The position numbers and the translations under genes are program-made. From Mojavia pulchra JT2-VF2 (GTDB lineage: Bacteria > Cyanobacteriota > Cyanobacteriia > Cyanobacteriales > Nostocaceae), in contig JAHHHN010000025.1 in the NCBI GenBank assembly GCA_019359325.1, positions 1 to 64,000 on the forward strand: 64,000 nucleotides of DNA. Reading direction: 5' to 3'. Positions within the stretch are counted from its first letter, which is position 1; each line of letters opens with the position of its first letter. Below the pieces are notes generated by a model. It was not told the origin of the DNA, searched no databases, and saw only the letters and a list, made by a program, of their open reading frames with translations. Below are positions 36,077-44,755 of this stretch, piece after piece.

Positions 36077-36880
36077 TTACCACAGTGCTCTAACACCACG
36101 ACCGGAATTTTGTCCGCCTGTTGTGTTATTGACACCTGAATTTCCCTCAGTTCCGGTAGTGTCGATATTTTGATTATCCTGGGTTCCGGGAGTGTTGAGA
36201 TTTTGATTTCCTCCAGTTGTTCCAGGAGTGTTGAGATTTTGATTTCCTCCAGTTGTTCCAGGAGTGTTGAAATTTTGGTTCCTCTGGGTTCCAGGGGTGT
36301 TGAAATTTTGATTTCCTCCAGTTGTTCCAGGAGTGTTGAGATTTTGATTACCTTGACTTCCGGGAGTGTTGAAATTTTGGTTCCTCTGGGTTCCAGGAGT
36401 GTTGAAATTTTGATTTCCTCCAGTTGTTCCAGGAGTGTTGAGATTTTGATTACCTTGACTTCCGGGAGTGTTGAAATTTTGGTTCCTCTGGGTTCCAGGA
36501 GTATTGAGATTTTGATTACCTTGACTTCCGGGAGTGTTGAAATTTTGGTTCCTCTGGGTTCCAGGGGTGTTGAGATTTTGATTTCCTCCAGTTGTTCCAG
36601 GAGTATTGAGATTTTGATTACCTTGACTTCCGGGAGTGTTGTAATTTTGATTTCTTTGGGTACCGGGAGTGTTGAGATTTTGATTGCCCCCTATGCCGGA
36701 ACCGTCAGTTGTTTGTCCAGCTTGGGAATATAAGCTATGATTTTTTAGCGTTTCACGAATTTTTATACCACTAGATGTGGAATTGGGCAGTGCGGATGCT
36801 GGTAGGCTAAGTAAAGCAGTTACACTAGCAACTCCTATGAGGCTAGCAAACGTTTTGTATAAGCTTAATTTTTCGTTCAT
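36077..36880 (-). CDS. Exported Asn/Gly/Thr-rich repeat protein
   Basis: A 267-residue exported protein. The signal peptide (FASLIGVASVTALLSLPASA) is followed by a short leader and then about 16 tandem repeats of 11 or 12 residues, NQNLNTPGTTGG, NQNFNTPGTQR and NQNLNTPGSQG, from about residue 60 to 245. The tail is GQNSGRGVRALW. Low-complexity N-Q-N-x-N-T-P-G repeats suggest an extended surface, sheath or matrix protein; I know no function. I use ATG 36880, preceded by AAGGAGATAAC; an upstream in-frame start at 36928 is unlikely. DNA repeats at 36165-36690 create spurious open frames on the other strand. Confidence 0.75.
   Translation of the reverse strand: MNEKLSLYKTFASLIGVASVTALLSLPASALPNSTSSGIKIRETLKNHSLYSQAGQTTDGSGIGGNQNLNTPGTQRNQNYNTPGSQGNQNLNTPGTTGGNQNLNTPGTQRNQNFNTPGSQGNQNLNTPGTQRNQNFNTPGSQGNQNLNTPGTTGGNQNFNTPGTQRNQNFNTPGSQGNQNLNTPGTTGGNQNFNTPGTQRNQNFNTPGTTGGNQNLNTPGTTGGNQNLNTPGTQDNQNIDTTGTEGNSGVNNTTGGQNSGRGVRALW
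36165..36690. repeat. Tandem 33/36-bp coding repeats
   Basis: About 16 units of 33 or 36 bp within the repeat-protein gene, highly similar at the DNA level, which suggests recent unit gain and loss. This is an intragenic tandem repeat and not a CRISPR array: there are no unique spacers. Confidence 0.85.
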
Positions 36881-37340
36881 TGTTATCTCCTTGATTTGAA
36901 TCTCAAATAATCCTAAACCGCTAAACAATTTGCTATTTTTTCAACAAACTGCTGTTTCACTTCTGACACTGTAATTAAATCAGAAGTCTTTAATTTGTTT
37001 TTGCTATGTCCTTTTAAAAGTTAGCTCTGTTAACTTAATGACTCGTCTATCTAAAGGCAAAGATTCAGTATATCAATTAGAGAACTAAAGGCATACTAAA
37101 TTGATAACTAAAGAGTGATTGATTAATATATGTGCAAAATAATTAGAGTGGCAAACCTAGCTAGCGGGGACTTCCAAAGAAATAAATTAATCAAAAAAAT
37201 CAACAATCATACCTAAACAATAATAATCATTATGAGGGGGAAATCCTTTATGTCGATACCAGAATCCGAAATCGCCCAATTAGCAGTTGTATAGTCTAGC
37301 TATGCCTTGACGGTGCAGTTAAAATTATCTGCTATAAACC
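36881..37340. other. Intergenic region, divergent
   Basis: AT-rich; holds the promoter for the minus-strand repeat-protein gene and for the plus-strand frameshifted gene. No clear operator or RNA seen. Confidence 0.4.
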
Positions 37341-37705
37341 ATGAGCAATAACGACGAACCTGAAAATTTTGTTGGCGATCGCAGCAATTTCAACTTAGAC
37401 AAAATCAGAATTGAGATTCCTGGCGATCAAAAACCAACTTATCAGGAGAGGATTCCCTTTGTCTATAACCCAATGGGTTAGATTTCCCTGAGAGGTCGAG
37501 CAATGAGAAGTATGTCTTCTGGAACAATACCTTGGTGGGTGCTGATTTCGGCTGGGTGTTGTTTGGAAGGTTGTTTTTATTGCTTTTGAGTACTGCTATA
37601 TCTTTGATAACATACGCTCTAATCCCATCTTTAATTATTTCTGGAATTCCTGTTTTAATAGGAACACTTGCAAAACTCTCAACAAAAAAACGTAGAAGGA
37701 GATAG
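37341..37705 (+). pseudogene. Frameshifted small membrane protein gene
   Basis: ATG 37341 opens a soluble 46-residue frame (MSNNDEPENFVGDRSNFNLD...VYNPMG) that stops at TAG 37479. Shifting by one base at about 37478 gives an uninterrupted continuation: LDFPERSSNEKYVFWNN, then GRLFLLLLSTAISLITYALI and a second helix, a basic end KLSTKKRRRR and a stop at 37703-37705. The two halves join into one coherent protein of about 121 aa with an N-terminal soluble part and C-terminal membrane hairpin. Both halves look undecayed, so this is a recent mutation, a sequencing error, or less likely programmed frameshifting at CAATGGGTTAG. The 118-codon minus-strand frame here is a shadow. Confidence 0.6.
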
Positions 37706-37805
37706 TTGAGGTTGAGGCGATCGCAGTACCATACCGGATTGCCTTTTCCTCTAAGAAACATAGGAGAGCGATCGCCCTTAATTGTACTTCTGTTAAAAGC
37801 GATCG

Positions 37806-37970
37806 CTAATAGTCATTATCAGCTACACAAATTCCTTTACATTTAATACCGTTCGTAGCTGTGCGCTGACAATGAGAACATAGAACTTTTTCGTTTTCTG
37901 TTTTTTGATTGATACTTATATTAGTGCTTGCAGTAAAACAGTCTTTTTCTGTCTGGATTTTTGCAGTCAT
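37806..37970 (-). CDS. Small Cys-motif protein, 54 aa
   Basis: A 54-residue protein (MTAKIQTEKDCFTASTNIS...) ending with two CxxC-like pairs: VLCSHCQRTATNGIKCKGIC. The spacing C-x2-C...C-x3-C suggests a small zinc-ribbon or iron-sulfur site. The ATG at 37970 is preceded by CCACCCTT rather than a strong ribosome binding site. It is compact, with a balanced composition and an end (VADNDY) typical of a real small protein; the family has no name that I can recall. It lies between the frameshifted gene and the next small gene. Confidence 0.6.
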   Translation of the reverse strand: MTAKIQTEKDCFTASTNISINQKTENEKVLCSHCQRTATNGIKCKGICVADNDY

Positions 37971-38054
37971 AAGGGTGGAAGTATTTTTTGCGGTTTACAT
38001 TTTACAAGTTAGTTAAAAGCAATCATAAATGAGGCAGCTGATTGACTAATCGGT

Positions 38055-38204
38055 TTATTCAACTTCATCTTCTCCATCACCTTGGACAGTTTTGATAGCT
38101 GATTCCAGACGAGAACCAGCCTCACGAATATAATATCCAGCCGCGCCAAGGTCTTCAAACACGCTATCAAATTGAGGATGAGTTGACCCAAAAATCTTTC
38201 TCAA
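38055..38204 (-). CDS. Small acidic protein, 49 aa
   Basis: A 49-residue frame from a TTG at 38204: RKIFGSTHPQFDSVFEDLG then YYIREAGSRLESAIKTVQGD and an acidic end GEDEVE. The amphipathic helices and acidic tail look like a real protein and not a shadow. The start is uncertain: the frame stays open upstream to a GTG at 38276, but that part (CYLYYNFIGNFVQC) looks noncoding. It may be a remnant of a longer gene. Function unknown. Confidence 0.4.
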   Translation of the reverse strand: MRKIFGSTHPQFDSVFEDLGAAGYYIREAGSRLESAIKTVQGDGEDEVE

Positions 38205-38426
38205 TGGTAAAAAAGATGACACACACTGCACAAAGTTACCAATAAAATTGTAATATAAATAGCAGTGAAAAAGCACCCAGAATTAGCGTTTTTTTAAGGG
38301 AGATGAAAGGAATATTAGGTATAAAACTAAAATGCAGTTTTAGCTTGACAATAAAAAAGTTAACCTCCAAAAAGCAATGAAATAGGGGTTAATCAAACCC
38401 ACACGCTATCAGGAAAATAAACACCC

Positions 38427-39080
38427 TTGAACAATCAACTCTTCTTTAAGGAAAAATTACAAGCCTTGCTTAAGGAGATTCAAACCAATAACGATGGCTC
38501 TCCTGTTACTAATTTAAAGCTAGATAAAATCTTAGCCGCAGAAATTGAACAATTGACGACCCAACTAGAAAGCGTCAATCCTAATCCTAATCCTCTCCTT
38601 CATGCTATTTCTTTGCTGGAGGGAGCTTGGCAATTGCAATACTCCACTGCTAGAGAAATCCGTTCTTTAGCTTCCCTGCCATTAGGATTAAAGGTAGGTA
38701 AAGTCTATCAGGTAATTAATGTTGCTAATAAACTATTTTTCAATTTAGCTAAAGTTAAACATTCTTTAGGGCTATTGTCGGGATATGTAAAAGTCACAGC
38801 TAGCTTTGAGCCTGCAACAGTTGATTCATCGTCTGTACCAGACAAGCGTATCAATGTCTATTTTGACAAACGTTACCTATCAATTGAGAAGATTATTGGC
38901 ATTAGTACCCCCCAACTCAATCCATTTAAAGTTGTTCCGGCTAATAATCCTACTGGCAGAATTGCCACCCTTGATATTACTTACTTAGATGAAACCTTGA
39001 GAATTGGACGTGGAGGCGATGGCAGTTTATTCATTCTTACAAAATCCAATGATTTACCTGACAACACCACGCTCATCTAA
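38427..39080 (+). CDS. PAP/fibrillin family protein
   Basis: A 217-residue protein of the plastid lipid-associated (PAP/fibrillin) family. The lipocalin-like core is visible: LLEGAWQLQYSTAREIRSLA, FNLAKVKHSLGLLSGYVKVTASFEP, and DITYLDETLRIGRGGDGSLFIL. Fibrillins associate with thylakoids or lipid globules and help carotenoid or quinone handling and stress tolerance. There is no Met in the whole frame other than the start, which must be TTG 38427; AGGAAAA nine to ten bases upstream supports it. Confidence 0.85.
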   Translation: MNNQLFFKEKLQALLKEIQTNNDGSPVTNLKLDKILAAEIEQLTTQLESVNPNPNPLLHAISLLEGAWQLQYSTAREIRSLASLPLGLKVGKVYQVINVANKLFFNLAKVKHSLGLLSGYVKVTASFEPATVDSSSVPDKRINVYFDKRYLSIEKIIGISTPQLNPFKVVPANNPTGRIATLDITYLDETLRIGRGGDGSLFILTKSNDLPDNTTLI

Positions 39081-39115
39081 ACGCGATAGCGCAGCTTCTT
39101 TGGTAGCATCGCATT

Positions 39116-39529
39116 TTAATCAATGACCTGTCTTCTGGTGGATTTAATCTGCCCTCGCTTAGTTTTACTGTCAAGGCGTTTTTTTTGAGAGCTGCGAGTT
39201 GGTTTAGTAGGTTTACGTATTTGGGGCAGTATAACTGCACTTTTGATCAGTTGTTTAAGCCGTTCTAAAGCCTCCTCCCGGTTTTTTTCCTGGCTGCGGT
39301 GTTCTTGAGCTTTGATGACAATTACTCCCTCTTGGGTAATGCGTCGGTCGTTCAGTTTTAGAAGTTGCTGTTTATAGAAAGTGGGTAATGATGAAGCTTC
39401 AATGTCAAAGCGTAAATGGATAGCAGTGGAAACCTTATTTACATTTTGACCACCTGCTCCTTGTGAGCGAATCGCGCTAATTTCGAGTTCGCTATCGGGG
39501 ATGATAATTTTGTGAGAGATTTGCAGCAT
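39116..39529 (-). CDS. arfB: Alternative ribosome-rescue factor ArfB
   Basis: A 137-residue peptidyl-tRNA hydrolase that rescues stalled ribosomes. The release-factor GGQ motif is in SQGAGGQNVNKVSTAIHLRF (the central part GAGGQNVNKVSTA), and the basic C-terminal tail (KPTRSSQKKRLDSKTKRGQ) is the segment that inserts into the mRNA channel. Length and tail distinguish it from full release factors. It is divergent from the egtC gene by about 230 bases. Confidence 0.9.
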   Translation of the reverse strand: MLQISHKIIIPDSELEISAIRSQGAGGQNVNKVSTAIHLRFDIEASSLPTFYKQQLLKLNDRRITQEGVIVIKAQEHRSQEKNREEALERLKQLIKSAVILPQIRKPTKPTRSSQKKRLDSKTKRGQIKSTRRQVID

Positions 39530-39757
39530 ATCTTATATATAGCGTTATTAGCGCGATCGCCCTTGGTCTTGCAGAAAATTGCACCGCGAATTAGTCTTTG
39601 CACCCATAAAATATGGTACTTAAGCATGAAAACGAAAAATCATGGGTCAGCGCAACTGCATGAACCGTGTAGCTATGAAGTTTATTGCCGATGAAGATTA
39701 CAGAGGCTGATTTTCTTGAGATGTTTCATGATCAGTAGGGAAGTTAAGATTTTTATT

Positions 39758-40546
39758 ATGTGTCGTTTACTTGCCTACCTCGGTTCGCCTATTTCTCTGG
39801 AACATTTGCTGTACACACCAGAACACTCCCTGATTGTGCAGAGTTATCAACCCCGCGAAATGATTTCTGGGGTTGTTAATGCTGATGGCTTTGGTATGGG
39901 TTGGTACGATCAGCAAAAAGCTACCGAACCCTTTATTTACAAAAATATCTTGCCTATTTGGAATGACCAAAATCTGCCAAGTCTCAGCCGTTATGTTGAA
40001 TCAGGGCGTATCTTAGCCTATATTCGTAGCGCTACTGCTGGTCAAGCTCTAGATTTTAGTAACTCTCAGCCATTTCAGTACCAGCGTTTGTTATTTACCC
40101 ACAATGGACGGATAGAGAAGTTTCGACAGACGCTATACAGACCAATTCGTAATCACCTCAGCAATGAAATTTATCAATCTATCCAGGGAAGTACAGATTC
40201 TGAACACATCTTTGCTTTGCTGCTTCATCACTTGGAATCTAACCCCGGCAAAACTATAGAGCAGGCTTTATACATAACGTTACTTAATTTGTCGGAATTA
40301 GCAAAGGAATATCAAACCTCTGTTTCCGCAAACATGGTAATCAGTGACGGAAATCGTCTGATTGCTTCTCGCTTTAGTACACAAACGCCTGCTCCATCTC
40401 TTTACTGGCTACGCGATGATCCAACTTTTCCCAAATCAGTAATTATTGCATCCGAACCATTATTTACTGGTAATTGGATCGCTTGCCAAGAAAATAGCAT
40501 CATCAGTGTAGGAGAAGACTGTGATATCCAATTTGAGCAAATCTAG
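39758..40546 (+). CDS. egtC: Ergothioneine biosynthesis amidohydrolase EgtC
   Basis: A 262-residue class II glutamine amidotransferase-fold enzyme that removes the glutamyl group from gamma-glutamyl-hercynylcysteine sulfoxide. The start MCRLLAYLG places the catalytic Cys at position 2 after Met removal, which decides ATG 39758 over the upstream start at 39716. Other family blocks are NADGFGMGWY, RSATAGQALDFSNSQPF and LFTHNGRIEKF. It overlaps egtB by 26 bp, so the two are translated together. EgtD, needed for the first step, is not in the window. Confidence 0.85.
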   Translation: MCRLLAYLGSPISLEHLLYTPEHSLIVQSYQPREMISGVVNADGFGMGWYDQQKATEPFIYKNILPIWNDQNLPSLSRYVESGRILAYIRSATAGQALDFSNSQPFQYQRLLFTHNGRIEKFRQTLYRPIRNHLSNEIYQSIQGSTDSEHIFALLLHHLESNPGKTIEQALYITLLNLSELAKEYQTSVSANMVISDGNRLIASRFSTQTPAPSLYWLRDDPTFPKSVIIASEPLFTGNWIACQENSIISVGEDCDIQFEQI

Positions 40547-41852
40547 TGTCAAAGAGGCTATAATTCGCGCTTTCGTTGAATGTCGTTCTACAACTCTGGC
40601 GCTGTTCGAGGGTATGGACAAGGCTACGTTTTGTAGTCAACCGCATCCTGATTTTAGTCCTGTTGGCTGGCACTTAGGACATATTGCTTACATTGAGTCT
40701 TTGTGGCTGTTAGAACGCAGTGCAGGCTTGCCATGTTTGTTTCCGCAATACCGTCAGCTGTTTGCGGCTGATGGTTTACCTAAAGCAAAGCGTGTGCAAT
40801 TACCTGAGTTGAAAGAAATCCGTTATTACTTGGATACCGTTAGAGAGAAAGCGCTGGATTTTTTAGAAACCGCTGATGTTGAGCAAAATGAACGTCTGTG
40901 GCGCTTTTTGATTCAGCACGAAAGCCAACACTGCGAGATTATTTGCATGGTGTTGGAATTAGCAAAAATCTCAATATCGGATAAGAAGTCGCTTTGCACT
41001 GATGAACAAAGCCAAGCATCCCTTGATTTTGAAGAGATGATTCAAATTCCAGCAGGCGAATTTGAGCAAGGGAGCAATTCTATTGATGCTTTGGATAACG
41101 AATCTCCTGCACACCAAGTATATTTAGATACTTATTGGATAGACCGCTATCCTGTGACTTGTAGGCAGTATCGGGCATTTATGGATGCAGGCGGTTACCA
41201 AAATTCTCGTTGGTGGTCAAAAGCTGGGTGGGAATGGTTGCAAACTGAGCAGGTAACACAACCGCTTTATTGGCAAGGCGATCGCGCCTGGGATAATCAC
41301 CCAGTTTGTGGTGTTAGTTGGTACGAAGCCGAAGCTTACTCACGATTTGTTGGTAAGCGTTTACCGACAGAAGCTGAGTGGGAAAAAGCAGCTAGTTGGG
41401 ATGTCACCGCAACAGTTTTAGTTGAAAATTGTAACTGCGATCGCGTAGCGCGCCCTGTTGCCCAACCGCACGGAGTGCGGTTGCCTCAAAGCGGAGCTTT
41501 GAGGAAGTCTGTTCTTCCAGAACAAGCGTGTCTTCATACGGGCGATCGCCTCTTCGGTCAAACTACACCAGTTAATGCTTATCCTGGCGGACAAAGTGTC
41601 TATGGTTTATATGACACTTTAGGAAACGTCTGGGAGTGGACGGCTTCTTGGTTTGATGGCTATCAAGGATTCCAAAGTTATCCTTATATAGGTTACTCGC
41701 AAGTTTATTTTGACCAAAAGCATCGGGTTTTAAAAGGCGGTAGTTGGGCAACTCGTCCTTGGGTACTGCGTCCTAGTTTTCGCAACTGGTATTATCCCAG
41801 TGTGCGTCAGCTTTTCGCGGGGTTTCGCTGTGCTACTAGCGATTACCATTAA
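40521..41852 (+). CDS. egtB: Hercynine sulfoxide synthase EgtB with in-frame repeat insert
   Basis: A 443-residue non-haem iron enzyme joining cysteine (or gamma-glutamylcysteine) to hercynine. The N-terminal DinB-like iron site has H51 in GWHLGHIAY and H133, H137 in QHESQHCEI; the C-terminal FGE/sulfatase-modifying domain has FEQGSNSIDALDNESPAH, RYPVTCRQYRAF, RLPTEAEWEKAA, GLYDTLGNVWEW and RVLKGGSWATRP. A repeat insert of exactly 105 bp (35 codons) splits CNCDR from LFGQTTPVNAYPGG. The GTG start at 40521 has GGAGAAG upstream inside egtC. The FGE fold probably tolerates the loop. Confidence 0.87.
   Translation: MISNLSKSSVKEAIIRAFVECRSTTLALFEGMDKATFCSQPHPDFSPVGWHLGHIAYIESLWLLERSAGLPCLFPQYRQLFAADGLPKAKRVQLPELKEIRYYLDTVREKALDFLETADVEQNERLWRFLIQHESQHCEIICMVLELAKISISDKKSLCTDEQSQASLDFEEMIQIPAGEFEQGSNSIDALDNESPAHQVYLDTYWIDRYPVTCRQYRAFMDAGGYQNSRWWSKAGWEWLQTEQVTQPLYWQGDRAWDNHPVCGVSWYEAEAYSRFVGKRLPTEAEWEKAASWDVTATVLVENCNCDRVARPVAQPHGVRLPQSGALRKSVLPEQACLHTGDRLFGQTTPVNAYPGGQSVYGLYDTLGNVWEWTASWFDGYQGFQSYPYIGYSQVYFDQKHRVLKGGSWATRPWVLRPSFRNWYYPSVRQLFAGFRCATSDYH
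41437..41549 (+). repeat. Hairpin insertion in egtB flanked by HIP1 sites
   Basis: GCGATCGC occurs at 41437-41444 and again at 41542-41549, exactly 105 bp apart. Deleting one copy plus the intervening sequence restores an unbroken egtB frame. Between them lie perfect hairpins with GGA loops: CAACCGCAC-GGA-GTGCGGTTG and CCTCAAAGC-GGA-GCTTTGAGG. This looks like a palindromic element that entered a HIP1 site and duplicated it. Confidence 0.75.
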
Positions 41853-42297
41853 TCCTGGGTAGCGATCGCTACCAATACAACTAGTAAAGATAGGGTTCTT
41901 ATATTGGCAATTTGTCAACTATCTATTGGTAGATTGAATAAAACTCTACAAAAAGCAAAAGAAAAATGAATTCGAGTCTGTCAATGGAGATTCCAGCATA
42001 TAACCATCAGGGTATTAAAGAATCACATTAACAAAACTCACTCGAATTCAGTTAAATTTAACATTAGGGATAAATTGGAACTATCTTAAGCCGTGCTTTT
42101 AAGCATTTATTAAGTATTTTTATTAAATCGTTACCATTAGGTGAAGTTACTAATATGTTAAGCTGAAATAGATAAATAAATCACAGTAATATAAATCACT
42201 AATATTTAATATTAGGTGGCTAACAAAAGACTGCCGTATTATTACTATTTTTGGTTATAAGCTAAAACCTTAAAGTCATTAGGATGGGTTCCATCAA
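41853..42297. other. Intergenic region upstream of kinase
   Basis: AT-rich. It includes an 11-bp inverted pair TGAATTCGAGT (41967-41977) and ACTCGAATTCA (42040-42050) separated by 62 bases, which could fold as a long-range stem or mark a small element. No gene seen. Confidence 0.4.
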
Positions 42298-44022
42298 ATG
42301 CAATCCCCACCTTCTTCTAACTCTTGGCAAGGTCGCTTTATAGGTGATAACCAGCGATACCGTTTAGACAAACGGTTAGGTGGGGGTGGCATGGGGGAAG
42401 TATTCCTAGCAACTGATACCCGTGTAGGTCATAAAGTAGCATTAAAGTTATTGAAAGATACGCTGGTAGCATCAGCAGAGATGAGAAAGCGCTTTGAGCG
42501 CGAGGTAGCAGTTTGTGCAGCTCTACAAAGTGACCACATTGTTAAGATTAGTGATTGTGGAGTAACGTCTGAAGGCTATCCATTCTATGTAATGGAGTAT
42601 CTGCGTGGGCAAACGTTACGTCAATTGCTGCTGCGTGAGAAGCGATTATCTGTTGAGCGAACTGCAAGTATCATCACTCAAGTTTGTAAAACTTTACATG
42701 TGGCTCACCAAGGAGTGATCCTCCAACGAGATGGAGGTCAAAGTAATGAGCATATTCAGGTGATTCATCGTGATTTAAAACCTGACAATATTTTTCTTGT
42801 GCCTACAGATTTAGGAGAGTGGGTGAAGATTTTGGATTTTGGTGTTGCCAAAATTCGGAGTGAATCCGAGCATACCAGTTTGACTATTACATTTATCGGC
42901 ACATTTCGCTATGCTGCGCCTGAGCAAATCAAAAGCGATAAAAATATAGATGGTAGAGCAGATATTTACAGCTTAGGGATTATCCTCTATGAAATGCTGA
43001 GTGCGACAGATCCCTTTGGTTTATGCGTCAAACCTAATAATATCAGTGAAGCCTCTTGGGTATTAGCCCATGCTTATGAGCCTCCTAAACCACTGCGATC
43101 GCAACCTGGTTGTGAGCATTTATCTAGTGAACTAGAAGCTGTAGTGCTTAAATGTCTGCAAAAAAATCCCCAGAATCGCTTTGCAACAGTAGAAGAACTT
43201 GATCAAGCATTGCAGGCTGCTGTCGAGTATGAACAGTCTATTGTCACAAGTCAAACTTTAGACAAAATAGTTGCATACGAAATTACTCCTCGGCCATTGA
43301 CACCGATTGAGCAAGGGGAACTGGAGGAAACAATCCCTCCTGTGCAAACGTTGTCCAATCAAGAAACAATTGGGCGATCGCTACAGCCAATTGCACAATG
43401 TCAACCTGAAGATGAGACTATTTTACGCCCTCAACCGTTACACAATCAAGGTTCAAATCACGAAACGATTCCTCGACCACTAAATCCTGTTGAGCAAAGC
43501 CAACCTGAAGATGAGACTATTATTCGACCACTAAATCCTGTTGAGCAAAGCCAACCTGAAGGTACTCTCATGCAACCACGCCCTTTGCAAAATCAGGGTT
43601 CAAATCACGAAACCATACCTCGACCATTGCAAGCACATCCTGTGCCCAATCAAAGCAATAATCAAAATTTAGTTGCTACTTCACCTCTGAATTATGCTGA
43701 AGTCAGCAACGCAGATGGCACATTGTATCAGCCACGACCTATACATCATCCATCTGAACAACCAGCAGCGGATGGCACATTGTATCAGCCACGAGCTATA
43801 CATCATCCATCTGAACAACCAGCGGTAGAGGGTAAAATTTTTCAACAAAGGAAGAATGGGCAGCAAGCTCGCAAACTTCCTCAACATTTTTGGCAAATTC
43901 TTGGGGTAGTCTTGACAGTTGGGCTAACTTTAGTAGTGGTTGCCTACTTATATCCTCAGTGGCAATCTGGTAACAATTCAAATGACCAGAAAAATTTACC
44001 CAAGTTGTATCATGTATGGTGA
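42298..44022 (+). CDS. Membrane-anchored Ser/Thr protein kinase
   Basis: A 574-residue Hanks-type kinase. Kinase domain about residues 20-300: glycine loop RLGGGGMGEVFLATD, Lys in VALKLLKD (K50), HRDLKPDN (H157-N163), DFGVAK (180-185) and APEQ (207-210). A 25-residue insert precedes the HRD loop (QRDGGQSNEHIQ). The juxtamembrane region (about 330-520) is Pro/Gln/Glu-rich with imperfect repeats containing DETI-RPL and DGTLYQPR-IHHPSEQPA, rich in Thr that may be autophosphorylated. A single membrane helix (ILGVVLTVGLTLVVVAYLY) leaves only about 20 residues outside. The nearby FHA protein is a possible phosphothreonine reader. Confidence 0.88.
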   Translation: MQSPPSSNSWQGRFIGDNQRYRLDKRLGGGGMGEVFLATDTRVGHKVALKLLKDTLVASAEMRKRFEREVAVCAALQSDHIVKISDCGVTSEGYPFYVMEYLRGQTLRQLLLREKRLSVERTASIITQVCKTLHVAHQGVILQRDGGQSNEHIQVIHRDLKPDNIFLVPTDLGEWVKILDFGVAKIRSESEHTSLTITFIGTFRYAAPEQIKSDKNIDGRADIYSLGIILYEMLSATDPFGLCVKPNNISEASWVLAHAYEPPKPLRSQPGCEHLSSELEAVVLKCLQKNPQNRFATVEELDQALQAAVEYEQSIVTSQTLDKIVAYEITPRPLTPIEQGELEETIPPVQTLSNQETIGRSLQPIAQCQPEDETILRPQPLHNQGSNHETIPRPLNPVEQSQPEDETIIRPLNPVEQSQPEGTLMQPRPLQNQGSNHETIPRPLQAHPVPNQSNNQNLVATSPLNYAEVSNADGTLYQPRPIHHPSEQPAADGTLYQPRAIHHPSEQPAVEGKIFQQRKNGQQARKLPQHFWQILGVVLTVGLTLVVVAYLYPQWQSGNNSNDQKNLPKLYHVW

Positions 44023-44755
44023 GATTTCATGTATCAAGAATAAGGCTTATATGATGTCCGGCAAATTACTTGTGATATTATGTCATCAACCAAGGTAATC
44101 AGAGTGCTGTTATAGACTTGTCTTTTGCTTTGATGAAGAATTTCAAAATGTCACCGGATGGTCTAGTTCTCCGAGAGAAAGTTTAGCGATCGCCCCCAAC
44201 AGAGTAGCGACGAAATCACATTTGGGTTTCAAATTCCTATTGAAGCTTTACCAGAAACATATAACTATACCTTAGTTGTAGATTCTCTTCAGCATTATCC
44301 CCAAGATACTCCTATCAATTTTCCGCAACAAATCAAAGTGCTGCTAAAAGAGCGTCAACTCGACAAACTATGTTGAGTTTAAGCAAGTTTAGAAATGCTT
44401 GACGCCAGCGAGGTAGTCCTTACAGCTTATAAAAGTCTTAAATGTATGGTATTCAACACCGTGAAATGCAATCATGATTGTTATCATCTCACTCATGTGC
44501 TTCTGTGAATGTATGCAACATTGACTAAAAATTTTTGCAACAAGTTTCCTTGTTGTTACAATCCTTCCCATTATTGTAAGAAATCATTGGTATCGCAAAA
44601 AATTTGTGTCAGGTTGAAGCGCGACGCAATTGTTTGTATCGCTGAGACTGCCATTTTTTTAATTCCAATTTCAGTCTTAGCCTTTTTTGTGACTTTTTTA
44701 ACTTGTCAAACACATACATATTAAATAGCAGTATTACTCAAGGAGATAGTCTTAT
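44023..44755. other. Intergenic region with a coding remnant
   Basis: About 730 bases between the kinase and cupin genes. It contains the remnant listed separately; a 71-codon frame at 44509-44724 with one hydrophobic stretch is not convincing as a gene. Confidence 0.4.
44167..44376 (+). pseudogene. Fragment of an unrecognised gene
   Basis: An open frame of 69 codons without a start, immediately after an in-frame TAG at 44164, reads DEITFGFQIPIEALPETYNY followed by TLVVDSLQHYPQDTPINFPQ and ends at TGA 44374-44376. Composition is protein-like, with alternating strands, so it is probably the tail of a decayed gene; the upstream part may continue in another frame. It may once have belonged to the kinase or to a separate gene. 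Confidence 0.35.

Noticed and set aside
36165-36690. Regular repeats that might suggest a CRISPR array
   Set aside because: Units are contiguous 33/36-bp coding repeats with no unique spacers and lie within a signal-peptide-bearing gene on the minus strand.
36170-36733. Plus-strand 187-codon frame in the repeat-protein gene
   Set aside because: It is the mirror of the codon repeat; it consists only of SVEILI-type repeats and has no independent support.
37405-37761. Minus-strand 118-codon frame
   Set aside because: It is antisense to the frameshifted plus-strand gene, whose reconstructed protein is much more coherent.
44509-44724. 71-codon frame with one hydrophobic stretch before the cupin gene
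   Set aside because: No recognisable features; the cupin gene's own leader occupies this space and the ribosome binding site is absent.
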